Positions 9,801 to 18,028 of a stretch of 64,000 nt of DNA are shown here, in pieces. A program made the translations under genes and the position numbers. Source of the DNA: a virus; IMG/VR virus record IMGVR_UViG_3300042453_004661, positions 60,586 through 124,585 of that record; one strand, 5' to 3'. The notes below the pieces were generated by a model, which saw only the letters and a list, made by a program, of their open reading frames with translations, was not told the origin of the DNA and searched no databases. The number at the start of each line of letters is the position of its first letter. Position 1 is the first letter of the stretch.

Positions 9801-10122
9801 TTCTACCGCATCATTGCCCTTGCTTGGTGGAATGAGCTATAACGACAATGGTCGTTGGGAAGTATACGGAATGGCACTTGAGAGCGCCGGATCTGCAGAT
9901 GTCTTTGTCAAAGTAAAGATCTCTGGAAAATTGATGTGTAACTTTGTTACCGTACCAGCCTCTTCAGATATTGGCAAATCCGTATTCCTTTCTATCAATA
10001 GTGGATTAGCCTCGCTCTCTGTTCCTTCTGCTCCGGGGGATGCTGTCGTATACCTTGGAAGGCTAGTTTCTGCAAATGAGGTAGAATTTAGGTGTACCTC
10101 CTTGAGGGGTGTCTTAGGATAA
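6808..10122 (+). CDS. tail fibre protein with repeated shaft motifs, 1,104 aa
   Basis: Classical tail-fibre shaft elements are visible. LHNHNSIYFSKSEF, DDHTQYH..RGDIRYFTKSEF and LHNHNTQYYTKSQ are HNHN/YYTK-type repeats near residues 53, 113 and 407. MDLGGNRITNLASP, FDLDGNKIIGLANP and DAATKGYVDNKI (about 445-520) are the hallmark of trimeric beta-fibre shafts. Residues about 660-800 contain ITTEKLSDGSVTSSKL-type repeats. A beta-sandwich lies at about 200-390. The C-terminus (about 870-1104) resembles the decoration-type C-terminus of the 1,067-aa protein. It is probably a homotrimeric receptor-contacting or whisker-type fibre. Which fibre it is cannot be told. Confidence 0.7.
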   Translation: MAFIKTLKFLNGIVTEIDLSNDSLVAKSIKVGGNSGTELTKAALDTLVSGLSEASGLHNHNSIYFSKSEFINSTFGAPDADKPVKSNGSGRISASFLNYSGFASHSNLSNLSSDDHTQYHTDARGDIRYFTKSEFINSSAGSADANKPVKTNSSGKVDPSMVDAGAVDHNSLNGLQGGVASGGGGGIIVNSLPEPTSSTYQLNVTTAGLGGYTIGLNSVTASPLQRFTMSGASISQAVFAYNKSDNSSVPPLAFYEAVIYKLSGNLVEGMTTSPDPANVNNPVAISNPILVSSVELGTDKNITFTFNSMALEDGQDYALAMRLQVPTADLNFASAMSTRIFLQNIAGRSSDPGILQSFGYWYLSTQFSSISSYPYLKIKIEGPSSEYYHLSETQHSTLTGGSDASSLHNHNTQYYTKSQVDTSLSAKPNSTAVMLLNGTQAMTATMDLGGNRITNLASPSGSSDAVRKQDLDDLDALVFKKDGSVSATGDFDLDGNKIIGLANPTNDTDAATKGYVDNKITGVSWRQPARTINIVSTSLPTGTGYSHDGIVHVNGDRVLFTGLSSPTANNKVYKLSGVGSSITWSVETDGQAGDGSPTDGDAIYIQEGTTNGDSQWNYNGSAFVQFSGAGQIQAGVGLSKSGNTISANLGAGIAELPTGEIGVDVRSSGGLMLTEDGIMSSTASAAQLAIRLNGSSLDVSSNGLKVSDSGVDTSQIANGAITTEKLSDGSVTSSKLSSSASVDADRAVGTDHIKDSAVTASKIASNAVDENKLASSVAGSGLSGGAGSALSVNVDNTTIEIASDQLQIKNGAIDRTKIGVNAVGSSEIEFGTGPSQVNASSLPIVDSAGVLSATTVEDALAEIVASQIIRSEMSGEAISVGDLVAIRRDANGYERVFKASAASSGNQQFASRIIQDLTYTSKIYSGNDITINYIKPVSINQPLVVSVVDRAITVYLATDGSAAATSTASDIKSAIEADATANALVSISVSGTGSTIQVSTASLPLLGGMSYNDNGRWEVYGMALESAGSADVFVKVKISGKLMCNFVTVPASSDIGKSVFLSINSGLASLSVPSAPGDAVVYLGRLVSANEVEFRCTSLRGVLG

Positions 10123-10130
10123 GGTGACAA

Positions 10131-10418
10131 ATGGCTCTCATACTTAAATTAGTAGATGGAATTCCCTTCATGGTAGATATATCTACCGGAGGCGTTAGCT
10201 ATGACGAAGAAGAACTACTTACTTCGCCATTGGTTGCTAATTCCAACTATACTATTCCAAATTCAAAAACATACAATTTAGGTCAGTATGATCTTCAGGT
10301 TTTTGTTGATGGTATAGCTCAAAGGGTCGGAACAGACTATCAAGAAGTCAGCACTACACAAATTAGGTTCCCCGGAAAAATGATCGAATCCGGCCAAAGA
10401 ATAAGGATTAGGAGATAA
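10131..10418 (+). CDS. small virion protein with stand-alone VDG module, 95 aa
   Basis: A short beta protein whose C-terminal half (DLQVFVDGIAQRVGTDYQEVS...IRFPGKMIESGQRIRIRR) is the same module found inside the 1,067-aa protein (LVVYVDGVLMEPNQDYTEFS) and the 953-aa fibre (IQVFINGILQQRGSTQDYVE). It is probably a small adaptor or fibre-joining subunit encoded separately from the larger fibres. It sits 8 nt after the 1,104-aa fibre gene and 2 nt before the 970-aa gene, so the three are likely co-transcribed. The function is inferred from the module only. Confidence 0.5.
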   Translation: MALILKLVDGIPFMVDISTGGVSYDEEELLTSPLVANSNYTIPNSKTYNLGQYDLQVFVDGIAQRVGTDYQEVSTTQIRFPGKMIESGQRIRIRR

Positions 10419-10420
10419 AA

Positions 10421-13333
10421 ATGCCTATATTACCTACAAGTAGGACAATCCCACAAACAAAAGATATTGCACAAGTATCTGCATTGCCTCTTCGTGTTGG
10501 ATCACAGGCAAGGCAAGATCTTGACAGTGTTTTAGTGGCTGTAGACTCGGCGCTTGATACCGAAGCCGTTGCAAGGCAGAATGCTGATAATACCATATCC
10601 GCAAACCTTGCGGCCCACATTGCTTCAACTACTGCCCACCCAGCCTCGAGCATTACTGCAGTAAGCCAAGAGCGTGGCGCAGTAGTGGCCTCTGCTCTTC
10701 GCCCTATTGATTCTTTTGCGTCAATCAACAATAACAACTTAAATACATTTGGGCAAAGATTTACTTCCTTAGTAACCTCTACCCTTAATAGCATTAGGCT
10801 TGATCTTAGAAAGATTGGAAGCCCCACTGGAAGCGTTAGCGTAGATGTATATACGAATAGCGCCGGAGTGCCCGGGTCTCTATTGGCATCCTCTGGATCT
10901 GTATCTGTTGCATCTATTCGTCAAGAGCCTGGATATTTGACGGAGTTTACATTTTCTACCCCGGCATCTTTGACTGCATCCACAGATTATGTCTTAGTAA
11001 TCAATAGCTCTGCGGTATCGCTTGCTGATTCTGCAAACTATATTCAGGTGGGGTCTGACTCTTCTGCATCCTATGGCAAATTTGCCGTAGCTTCGACTAA
11101 TGGTGGATCTACTTGGTCGGTCCAGACATATGCACTATTTATGCAGGCAAATTCTGCTCCTGCGACAAAAGTTCAAGATTATTTGGACAATCTTGTTGCA
11201 GAATACAGAAATGCCGACATCGTTGAAGCTGCAGAGCGCTTTAGTCAAGATTCTTTAATCAATTCAAGGATCGATACTGAAATTGCCCAGCTTAGAGCAA
11301 CAGCTAATAATCCAAATAATAAAGTTGTAAATATTGCAAGCTCTATTGCAACAAGGCCTGATGGGACACAGCTTAGATTGCCAAATGGATCTTTGCTTAC
11401 TGACTTTACTGGTGGAAGCATCAATTTTGCAACTGGTGCAGTTACTGGATCAGTAGGTTCTTTTTCTAGAATCAATTTTTCAGGCCAAGCGGGTAAATGG
11501 GCAAAATATTCTTTGATCCTTTTGCCGACTCAGCCGGACGCAGTATTAGTCGTTCCTGGAATCAATTACTACGCTTCTCTATCTGCAGCCCAAAACGACA
11601 CTAGCGATCCTTCTGTTTCGGGCGGGATTCCTATTGCAATTATCTGCGTACAGGATAACGGATCTGGTGGCACAGGCACTATCAATGATATTGCACAAAG
11701 CCACATCATGCAAGTTAGGGCTTCTGGATCAGGATCAGGTGGATCTGGATCGGGATCTCCGTTGGACCCAGATCAAGAATCAAATTATGCATTTTATGCC
11801 CGATCTGATTTTTCTGTTGACAAAAAGCTTTTCTATGGTTCTATTTCAGGATCTGCTGTAGATCAAATCCTTGGTCTTGGAAGGATTTCTTTTACAGGAA
11901 ATGGGATCTTTAACAGTAGCAATTTGGTTGGTGAGCAACAAAGACAAGAAGCGAATGTCATCAACAGGGCGACAGTAAAACTTCGTTACGATAGTAACTT
12001 CAAAGATCCTGCCCCTATCGTTTCTTTATCTCGAAATGGCGGTATTACATACCAGACCGCAACACTCTCTAACCCAGCAAGCTCTACGGAGCTTTGGCTT
12101 GCAGATGCTACTTGGTCTAGTCAAGAATCTGGACAGAATACCACAACAGCAACTCCGATCAGCGATAGAATGATATCTACCTCATTCTCTCCAGCTTACG
12201 ATCAGGTAGTAACTTCTTTTGCTGTTTATATGCGTACTGCTTCTTCATCTGGAACAATAACTGCATATATTAGAAATACTGCTTCCGGTGGGATTATTCC
12301 TACTACGGTAGTGGCCCAGTCTGCTGTCGTCCTTAATTGCGGAGCAGATATTGTTAATACTTTTGCATATTTTACATTTCCAATTTCAGCAGTAACTCTA
12401 AAGGCTGGGACAACATATGCCCTAACCGTAGAGGGAAGTTCTGGCGTAACCATCTCTAGCGTATTGGGATCTACAAGTCTTTCCAATTCGCTTGGATTTG
12501 TTTTTGATGGGGCAGTAAATTCTGGATCTGGCTGGTCGGGAAACCCTAGTGGAATTCCTGTTATAGTTAATTCAGCCGGAACCGATCTTAGGCTCAGGGT
12601 ACAATCTTCCGTACCTACTACCGAGCATAGGCTTCTTGGATTTGGCGTTGACTTTGTCTTGGTTGGGCCAGCAACTGTCAGTGGCATGTTTGGCCAAGAA
12701 GCAAGGACCATTACGGCCACCGAGGCTAGTACCGGGATTGTTACATTTAGTAGCTTGACCTATGTGCCTGGAGCTAGACAGCTATACGCAAAAAGTCTTG
12801 GACACCTTTATATGGGTCCTGAAGACTTTGTTGAATTAGCTCCTAACCAGATTCAATTTACTCCTGGATTCTTTATCGCTGGACAAGTAGTTGTATTCTT
12901 CGTGGCATATGGCCTAGTTGATGGGACCTCAAGCGAGTCTCTTCCTAAGATCAATGCTCTTGAAGAAATAATTGTAGGAACTCCTGCCCAAGTATCTGCT
13001 GGAATGGCCGGATATTCTAATCTTCAAGGAGCTATTTCAATAGCTTCTCCGGGCCAAAGGATAGCGCTCTTAAGGGGTGTATTTACCGGGCCTATTACCA
13101 TAGACAGAGAAGTTCATATTTATGGTCGTGGTAGAGGAAGCGAAATCTCTGGAACTATCACTATTTCATCTACTGGCGGAGGCACATCAATAAAAAATTG
13201 CAGACTCAATGGAAATACTTCAATTGATACTCTTGCAAAAAATGTTGTTGTATGCGATAATTGGGTAGCGCCTACATTTAATGTATCTGGCGGAACTAAC
13301 TCATTTATCTTGAATCTCGGAGAGGTGGTATAG
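10421..13333 (+). CDS. tail fibre/tailspike-like protein with C-terminal beta-helix segment, 970 aa
   Basis: A beta-rich modular fibre. Residues about 105-245 (LNTFGQRFTS...ALFMQANS) and about 560-720 are beta-sandwich domains of the anchor or carbohydrate-binding type, like the one in the 1,067-aa protein. A Gly/Ser linker (GSGSGGSGSGSP) near residue 435 separates the two halves. The last 110 residues (AGYSNLQGAISIASPGQRIALLRGVFTGPITIDREVHIYGRG) read as a right-handed beta-helix of the pectate-lyase type, as in many tailspikes. A catalytic centre cannot be assigned. An AGGAG site lies 5 nt before the ATG. Confidence 0.55.
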   Translation: MPILPTSRTIPQTKDIAQVSALPLRVGSQARQDLDSVLVAVDSALDTEAVARQNADNTISANLAAHIASTTAHPASSITAVSQERGAVVASALRPIDSFASINNNNLNTFGQRFTSLVTSTLNSIRLDLRKIGSPTGSVSVDVYTNSAGVPGSLLASSGSVSVASIRQEPGYLTEFTFSTPASLTASTDYVLVINSSAVSLADSANYIQVGSDSSASYGKFAVASTNGGSTWSVQTYALFMQANSAPATKVQDYLDNLVAEYRNADIVEAAERFSQDSLINSRIDTEIAQLRATANNPNNKVVNIASSIATRPDGTQLRLPNGSLLTDFTGGSINFATGAVTGSVGSFSRINFSGQAGKWAKYSLILLPTQPDAVLVVPGINYYASLSAAQNDTSDPSVSGGIPIAIICVQDNGSGGTGTINDIAQSHIMQVRASGSGSGGSGSGSPLDPDQESNYAFYARSDFSVDKKLFYGSISGSAVDQILGLGRISFTGNGIFNSSNLVGEQQRQEANVINRATVKLRYDSNFKDPAPIVSLSRNGGITYQTATLSNPASSTELWLADATWSSQESGQNTTTATPISDRMISTSFSPAYDQVVTSFAVYMRTASSSGTITAYIRNTASGGIIPTTVVAQSAVVLNCGADIVNTFAYFTFPISAVTLKAGTTYALTVEGSSGVTISSVLGSTSLSNSLGFVFDGAVNSGSGWSGNPSGIPVIVNSAGTDLRLRVQSSVPTTEHRLLGFGVDFVLVGPATVSGMFGQEARTITATEASTGIVTFSSLTYVPGARQLYAKSLGHLYMGPEDFVELAPNQIQFTPGFFIAGQVVVFFVAYGLVDGTSSESLPKINALEEIIVGTPAQVSAGMAGYSNLQGAISIASPGQRIALLRGVFTGPITIDREVHIYGRGRGSEISGTITISSTGGGTSIKNCRLNGNTSIDTLAKNVVVCDNWVAPTFNVSGGTNSFILNLGEVV

Positions 13334-13334
13334 T

Positions 13335-14597
13335 GTGCCTATTATTACTAACCTTAGCCTAGGCGGTGGAATTACTGTTGCCAACACCTTTTCTACCCCG
13401 GTAAATGTATCTAGCACTATATCTATTCCTGATGATAAAGATAGGCTAGTTTATGTGACTGGCAATGCATCAAGGTCTTCTGGAAACAGCCCAGCAGGTG
13501 CTGATACATCCTGGCGATCTATCTGTTGGTCCCCAGAAAGAAGATTGTTTGTCGCCGTTGGCCGAAGTGAAGACACAGGGGCCGCTCGATGTGCAACCTC
13601 ACCTGATGGAATTACCTGGACAGCCCGAAGCCCGCAAAGTGGTTCTTGGTGGTCCGTCTGCTGGTCCCCAGAAAGAGGATTATTTGTTGCTGTTGCGGGA
13701 ACCGGAACCACTCAAAGAGTCATGACTTCACCGGATGGCATTACTTGGACCGCTAGAACAACTCCTGGCACAAATGAATGGTATTCCGTATGCTGGTCTC
13801 CGGAAAGAGGCTTATTTGTAGCCGTTGCAGCCTCTGGGACAAATGGCGTAATGACTTCTCCTGATGGAATTACATGGACAGCCGGGACATCACCGAGCGA
13901 AAGCTGGCGTTCTGTCTGCTGGTCCCCAGAAAGAGGCTTATTTGTTGCCGTTGCACCTGGATTGCTTTCCAACACAGTAATGACTTCGCCAGATGGGATT
14001 ACCTGGACTGCTAGGGCGCCTGCTGTGGGTAATGAATGGAATTGCGTTTGTTGGTCTCCTGAAAGAGGATTGTTTGTTGCGGTGGCTAAAATAGGAGGGG
14101 CATCACCTCAAAGGGCTATGACTTCACCGGATGGAATTAACTGGACTGCTAGGACAACCCCCGCAAGTAGATATTTTGATTCTGTATGCTGGTCTCCGGA
14201 GAGGGGTTTATTTATAGCTGTTGGAGAATTTAACCATCTAATGACTTCTTCCGATGGAATTACTTGGACATTAAGAAGTTTGATTATTACTTCTGGGTAT
14301 GCCATAGTATGGTCTTCTCAATTAGGAAGATTTGTTTCGTCTGGTTTTTCAACTACATTTGACTTAATCAATCTTGCTCAATTTAATGCCTCTCCAATAC
14401 AAAACGGCCAAAAAGAAGGTCAAAGACTTATTTTGGTGGGAACAGACAATTATAATGCTCCAGAACTAAGATCTATTGGAAATATTGATGCAATTAAAAA
14501 TTCAAATGATCCTGTATTTGCAATAGCCTCTCAAGATCAGTACGAGCTTAGATGGGATAGTGTTAATTCTAAATGGGTTAGAAGAGGAGATGTCTAA
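13335..14597 (+). CDS. seven-bladed beta-propeller-like adhesin A, 420 aa
   Basis: This is the first of three tandem paralogues. A shared N-terminal cap of about 45 residues (ITNLSLGGGITVANTFSTPV) is followed by seven blades of roughly 40 residues. Each begins with a [IV]CWSPER-type strand; six are followed by MTSPDGITWT and the seventh (IVWSSQLGRFV) is degenerate. A shared C-terminal domain (PIQNGQKEGQRLILVGTD... WDSVNSKWVRRG) follows. Seven repeats is the commonest propeller number. The start is a GTG one base after the upstream TAG, with a GGAGAGG site before it; both sister genes use ATG. It is probably a receptor-binding or tail-surface protein. No sialidase Asp-box (SxDxGxTW) catalytic set is evident. 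Confidence 0.6.
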   Translation: MPIITNLSLGGGITVANTFSTPVNVSSTISIPDDKDRLVYVTGNASRSSGNSPAGADTSWRSICWSPERRLFVAVGRSEDTGAARCATSPDGITWTARSPQSGSWWSVCWSPERGLFVAVAGTGTTQRVMTSPDGITWTARTTPGTNEWYSVCWSPERGLFVAVAASGTNGVMTSPDGITWTAGTSPSESWRSVCWSPERGLFVAVAPGLLSNTVMTSPDGITWTARAPAVGNEWNCVCWSPERGLFVAVAKIGGASPQRAMTSPDGINWTARTTPASRYFDSVCWSPERGLFIAVGEFNHLMTSSDGITWTLRSLIITSGYAIVWSSQLGRFVSSGFSTTFDLINLAQFNASPIQNGQKEGQRLILVGTDNYNAPELRSIGNIDAIKNSNDPVFAIASQDQYELRWDSVNSKWVRRGDV

Positions 14598-15856
14598 TGC
14601 CTGTCGTCACTAACCTTAGCTTAGGCGGTGGAATTACTGTTGCTAATACCTTTTCTACCCCAGTAAATGTATCTAGCACCATCTCTATTCCTGATGATAA
14701 AGATAGAATGGTATATGTGACTGGGACGAGTAGTTGGGTCAACAGGACGCATGGGGTTGCGGGGACTAATTGGAGATCTATATGCTGGTCTCCAGAAAGA
14801 GCAATATTTGTAGCCGTTGGCGGAAATGCAGTAATGACTTCTCCGGATGGAATTACTTGGACGGCCAGGACATCTGCTTCAAGCGTTAATTGGCAATCCA
14901 TCTGCTGGTCCCCAGAAAGAGGCCTGTTTGTAGCTGTTGGGAATAATGCTGTTATGACTTCACCAGATGGCATTACATGGACATCCAGAACGGCTGCAGC
15001 AAATAATCAATGGTATTCTATTTGCTGGTCAAAAGAAAGAGGTTTATTTGTAGCTGTTGCATGGAGCGGTACGGGTAACAGAGTTATGACTTCGCCAGAT
15101 GGAATTGCCTGGACATCTAGAGCATCTGCTTTAGATAATGATTGGCTTTCCGTATGCTGGTCTCCAGAAAGAGGTTTATTTGTAGCTGTTGCAAGCTCTG
15201 GCACAGGCAACAGGGTTATGACTTCGCCAGATGGAATTGCTTGGACATCTAGGGCATCTGCAAATAATACTTATTCATGGTATTCTGTCTGCTGGTCTGC
15301 AGAAAGAGGTCTATTTGTTGCGGTCGGTAGTTTTTTTGATCTTACAGACCCAGTATCTACGGTAATGACTTCACTAGATGGGATTACTTGGACACAAAGG
15401 GCATCGTCAGCAAGCGTTGGGCTGGAGTATATATGCTGGTCTTCTGAAATGGGAATTTTTGTTGCCGTAGCTCCTGATGGTAATTTTGTTATTACATCAT
15501 CAGACGGGATTACTTGGACACAAAGAAACTTTGGTTCATCGTCTACAGTCAATAGGCGCTCTATTTGTTGGTCTCCACAATTGGGGAAATTTATAATTAT
15601 TGTTTTTGAAAATATAGTTACGACATTTGATCTTTTTCAATTTAATGCCTTTCCAATACAGAATGGTCAAAAAGAAGGCCAAACACTAATTCTTGTGGGC
15701 ACAGATGATTATAATGCTCCAGAAATAAAATCTATTGGGAATCTTGATTCGCTTAAGAATGCAAATGACAAGTGCATTCCCATTTCCTCACAAAAAGTAT
15801 ACTCTTTTGAATGGGATAGTGTCAACTTAAAATGGATAAGAAGGAGTAATGGATAA
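14597..15856 (+). CDS. seven-bladed beta-propeller-like adhesin B, 419 aa
   Basis: Second paralogue, starting in a TAATG overlap with the first and preceded by AGAGGAGAT. It has the same cap, seven CWSxE blades and C-terminal domain. Blade openings are NWRSICWSPERAIF, NWQSICWSPERGLF, QWYSICWSKERGLF, DWLSVCWSPERGLF, WYSVCWSAERGLF, LEYICWSSEMGIF and RRSICWSPQLGKF. Only six SPDGITWT-type strands follow them. The N-terminal GTSSWVNRT resembles the missing seventh strand, so N- and C-termini may share the last blade, as is common in propellers. Surface-exposed loops between blades are the most divergent part relative to the sisters. The role is inferred to be host-surface binding. Confidence 0.6.
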   Translation: MPVVTNLSLGGGITVANTFSTPVNVSSTISIPDDKDRMVYVTGTSSWVNRTHGVAGTNWRSICWSPERAIFVAVGGNAVMTSPDGITWTARTSASSVNWQSICWSPERGLFVAVGNNAVMTSPDGITWTSRTAAANNQWYSICWSKERGLFVAVAWSGTGNRVMTSPDGIAWTSRASALDNDWLSVCWSPERGLFVAVASSGTGNRVMTSPDGIAWTSRASANNTYSWYSVCWSAERGLFVAVGSFFDLTDPVSTVMTSLDGITWTQRASSASVGLEYICWSSEMGIFVAVAPDGNFVITSSDGITWTQRNFGSSSTVNRRSICWSPQLGKFIIIVFENIVTTFDLFQFNAFPIQNGQKEGQTLILVGTDDYNAPEIKSIGNLDSLKNANDKCIPISSQKVYSFEWDSVNLKWIRRSNG

Positions 15857-17157
15857 TGCCTATTATTACTAATCTTAGTTTAGGCGGTGGAGAAGTTACT
15901 GTTGCCAACACCTTTTCTACCCCAGTAAATGTATCTAGCACTATATCTATTCCTGATGATAAAGATAGAATGGTATATGTGACCGGAACAAGTAGTTGGG
16001 TATCCAGAAGCACTCCCACAAGCAACAACTTTAGATCTGTTTGCTGGTCCCCAGAAAGAGGTTTGTTTGTTGCTGTTTCAAATACTGGAACAGTAAGCGA
16101 TAAAGTAATGACTTCACCGGATGGAATTACTTGGACATCTAGATCGGTTCCTGCATCTAACAATTCATGGTTTTCTGTATGCTGGTCTCCGGAAAGAGGC
16201 TTATTTGTTGCTGTTGCAAATTCTGGCGCATCGTTTGATATTGTAATGACTTCACCAGATGGAATTACTTGGACCTCTAGGTCGTCTGCTCAAAATAATA
16301 ACTTTAATTCTGTCTGCTGGTCCCCAGAAAGAGGACTGTTTGTTGCTGTTGCAGCAACGGGTTCGGCAGGAGGAGTAATAACCTCACCAGATGGAATTAG
16401 CTGGACACTAAGATTTGCTTCAGCCCTAAATGCATGGCAATCAGTCTGCTGGTCCCCAGAAAGAGGACTGTTTGTTGCTGTTTCGAGTAGCGGTACGGCC
16501 AACAGAGTTATGACTTCGCCAGATGGAATTACTTGGACATCGAGAAATACCACGGGACTAGATAGCCTTTGGAGATTTGTCTGTTGGTCTCCAGAAAGAG
16601 GTTTATTTGTAGCCGTTGCAAGTAGTGGGACAAATCAAATAATGACTTCGCCAGATGGGATTACTTGGACGGCCAGGACTGCGCCCAATACAAATACATG
16701 GTATTCCGTATGCTGGTCTTCTGAAATGGGAATTTTTGTTGCCGTTGCGGCTGGGACAAATGGTGTAATGACTTCGCCAGATGGGATTACTTGGACGGCC
16801 AGAGCTTCTCTTGCATCAAGTCAAGATTGGCGTTGCGTATGCTGGTCTCCTCAGTTAGGAGAATTTGTTGCGACAGCCCTTACCGGAACGCTTAATCGAG
16901 TCATGACACTAGATCTTCCTCAGTTAAATTCTACTCCAATACAAAATGGGCAAAAAGAAAGTCAAAAGCTTATTTTGGTAGGAACGGATGGCTATAATGC
17001 CCCAGAAGTAAAAACGATTGGCAATATTGAATCAAGAAAAAACTCAAATGATAAATGCCTAGTCTTGGGCTCCCAAAAAAGATTTGAATTTAGATGGGAT
17101 AGTGTTAATTCTAGATGGGTTAGGCAAAAGCCTAAAAAGAACAAAACTGGATATTAA
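15856..17157 (+). CDS. seven-bladed beta-propeller-like adhesin C, 433 aa
   Basis: Third paralogue, again in a TAATG overlap and with an AAGGAG site. Seven blade openings are visible (NFRSVCWSPERGLF to DWRCVCWSPQLGEF), with six MTSPDGITWT-type strands and an N-terminal SSWVSRS that reads like the closing strand of the ring. The C-terminus ends in a Lys-rich extension (KPKKNKTGY) absent from the sisters. Blade 6 shares the CWSSEMGIF variant with blade 6 of paralogue B, and blade 7 the PQLG variant, so blade position is conserved between genes. This suggests whole-gene duplication rather than random blade amplification. Likely a tail-surface protein. Confidence 0.6.
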   Translation: MPIITNLSLGGGEVTVANTFSTPVNVSSTISIPDDKDRMVYVTGTSSWVSRSTPTSNNFRSVCWSPERGLFVAVSNTGTVSDKVMTSPDGITWTSRSVPASNNSWFSVCWSPERGLFVAVANSGASFDIVMTSPDGITWTSRSSAQNNNFNSVCWSPERGLFVAVAATGSAGGVITSPDGISWTLRFASALNAWQSVCWSPERGLFVAVSSSGTANRVMTSPDGITWTSRNTTGLDSLWRFVCWSPERGLFVAVASSGTNQIMTSPDGITWTARTAPNTNTWYSVCWSSEMGIFVAVAAGTNGVMTSPDGITWTARASLASSQDWRCVCWSPQLGEFVATALTGTLNRVMTLDLPQLNSTPIQNGQKESQKLILVGTDGYNAPEVKTIGNIESRKNSNDKCLVLGSQKRFEFRWDSVNSRWVRQKPKKNKTGY

Positions 17158-17163
17158 GGATTT

Positions 17164-17952
17164 ATGCCAAGCATAAGACAGATTGAAGTCATAGGAAGGC
17201 TTACCAAGGTATCGTCAAACACGATATCTCTTTCTGCATCAAGAATAAATATTGGAGCATTTCAGTATTATACTCCATCCCTCCTTTGCAACACAAGCGT
17301 CATAGGGGCTGGAGGAGTAGACTCTGCGATTCAGTCATGGAAACTTTATTATGTCTATGTCGTAGTCACTAGCCTTAACAGGACAATCGAACTCATAGCT
17401 AGCACATCGCCTTCTGCCCCGGCAGGGTTTACTGCTTTTAGGCTTGTAGGGTATTTTGATACTATTTCATCGGGTGCGGTTAATGGAGTGGCGAATTCAA
17501 TTGAGGGTGGGGTTGGCGATATCAAGTCTGCCCACATGACCGAAGTAGAATTTGTCAATGCAAATGGCCCAGGATGGATCTTGGCCGATGGCAGAAATGT
17601 AGCCGGAAGTGCGTGGGCCACAGCTAATAGCGCAACCAACATTCCTGACGCTAGGGGTATGGTATTACGGGGCAAAAATAATGGAAGAGCCGATGGAAAT
17701 CAGAACCCAGCAGGGGATAAAGTTCTTGGTGAATTTGAGGGAGATCAAATGCAGGGGCATGTTCATGGGACAAATATTCATGATGATGCCGTAGGTGGGA
17801 GCGGAAGATCTTTTGGGCAAATGCAGTTTGATAATCCAAATCAAATTTTTACAACTGTTCCAATTAACGATGGAACAAATGGAAATCCCAGAACCGGACC
17901 TGAAACCCGCATGAAAAATATCACCGTAAACTATTTCATAAAAGTCAATTAA
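17164..17952 (+). CDS. tail-collar-domain fibre protein, 262 aa
   Basis: The N-terminal half (residues about 1-105) is a head module beginning MPSIR and ending APAGFTAFRLVGYFD, shared with the genes at 25584 and 26443. The C-terminal half is a phage tail-collar domain: MTEVEFVNANGPGWILADGRNV, IPDARGMVLRGKNNGRADG, NQNPAGDKVLGEFEGDQMQGHVHG and the terminal ETRMKNITVNYFIKVN. Collar domains normally form trimeric tips or needle-like fibre ends and carry metal-binding His residues in the HxH motif seen here (HVHG). It directly follows the propeller genes, with an AAGGA site. Good family match; the attachment target is unknown. Confidence 0.7.
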   Translation: MPSIRQIEVIGRLTKVSSNTISLSASRINIGAFQYYTPSLLCNTSVIGAGGVDSAIQSWKLYYVYVVVTSLNRTIELIASTSPSAPAGFTAFRLVGYFDTISSGAVNGVANSIEGGVGDIKSAHMTEVEFVNANGPGWILADGRNVAGSAWATANSATNIPDARGMVLRGKNNGRADGNQNPAGDKVLGEFEGDQMQGHVHGTNIHDDAVGGSGRSFGQMQFDNPNQIFTTVPINDGTNGNPRTGPETRMKNITVNYFIKVN

Positions 17953-17963
17953 ATCAATCATTA

Positions 17964-17982
17964 AGGTCTAGATAAGAGACCT
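17964..17982 (+). terminator. small hairpin after the collar gene (weak terminator or operator)
   Basis: AGGTCT-N7-AGACCT forms a perfect 6-bp stem 11 nt after the stop codon. It is followed by ACCCCTTTT rather than a pure T-run, so termination would be partial at best. It abuts the inverted-repeat promoter-like element that starts on the next base. Confidence 0.35.
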
Positions 17983-18005
17983 ACCCCTTTTGGGTTAAAA
18001 TATAG
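17983..18005 (+). promoter_or_regulatory. inverted repeat plus TAAAATATAG, candidate late promoter
   Basis: ACCC-CTTTT-GGGT followed at once by TAAAATATAG. The design matches the element at 3459 and 63487 (ACCT-N5-AGGT then AAAATAG): a 4-bp stem, a 5-nt loop and an A-rich -10-like box. It lies 23 nt before the ATG of the 953-aa fibre gene, with an AGGAG site between. Confidence 0.4.
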
Positions 18006-18028
18006 ACAGAAGATCTATAGGAGAAAAT

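Larger units (their letters stand above)
13335..17157 (+). repeat. tandem triplication of propeller genes with near-identical ends
   Basis: Three consecutive genes share close DNA identity in their first roughly 110 bases (13338-13445, 14600-14707, 15859-15969) and a weaker shared 3' segment of roughly 200 bases. The middles are internally repetitive, with the strings for CWSPERGLFVAV and MTSPDGITWT recurring about every 120 bases. The arrangement gives many sites for homologous recombination between blades and between genes. Confidence 0.8.

Noticed and set aside
12226-12720. Long minus-strand frame inside the 970-aa fibre gene
   Set aside because: Antisense to a clear beta-rich fibre; no start signal and composition of a shadow frame.
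13335-17157. Possible CRISPR-like array because of regularly repeated strings
   Set aside because: Repeats are imperfect, about 120 bases apart, in frame and encode propeller blades; there are no short identical repeats with unique spacers.
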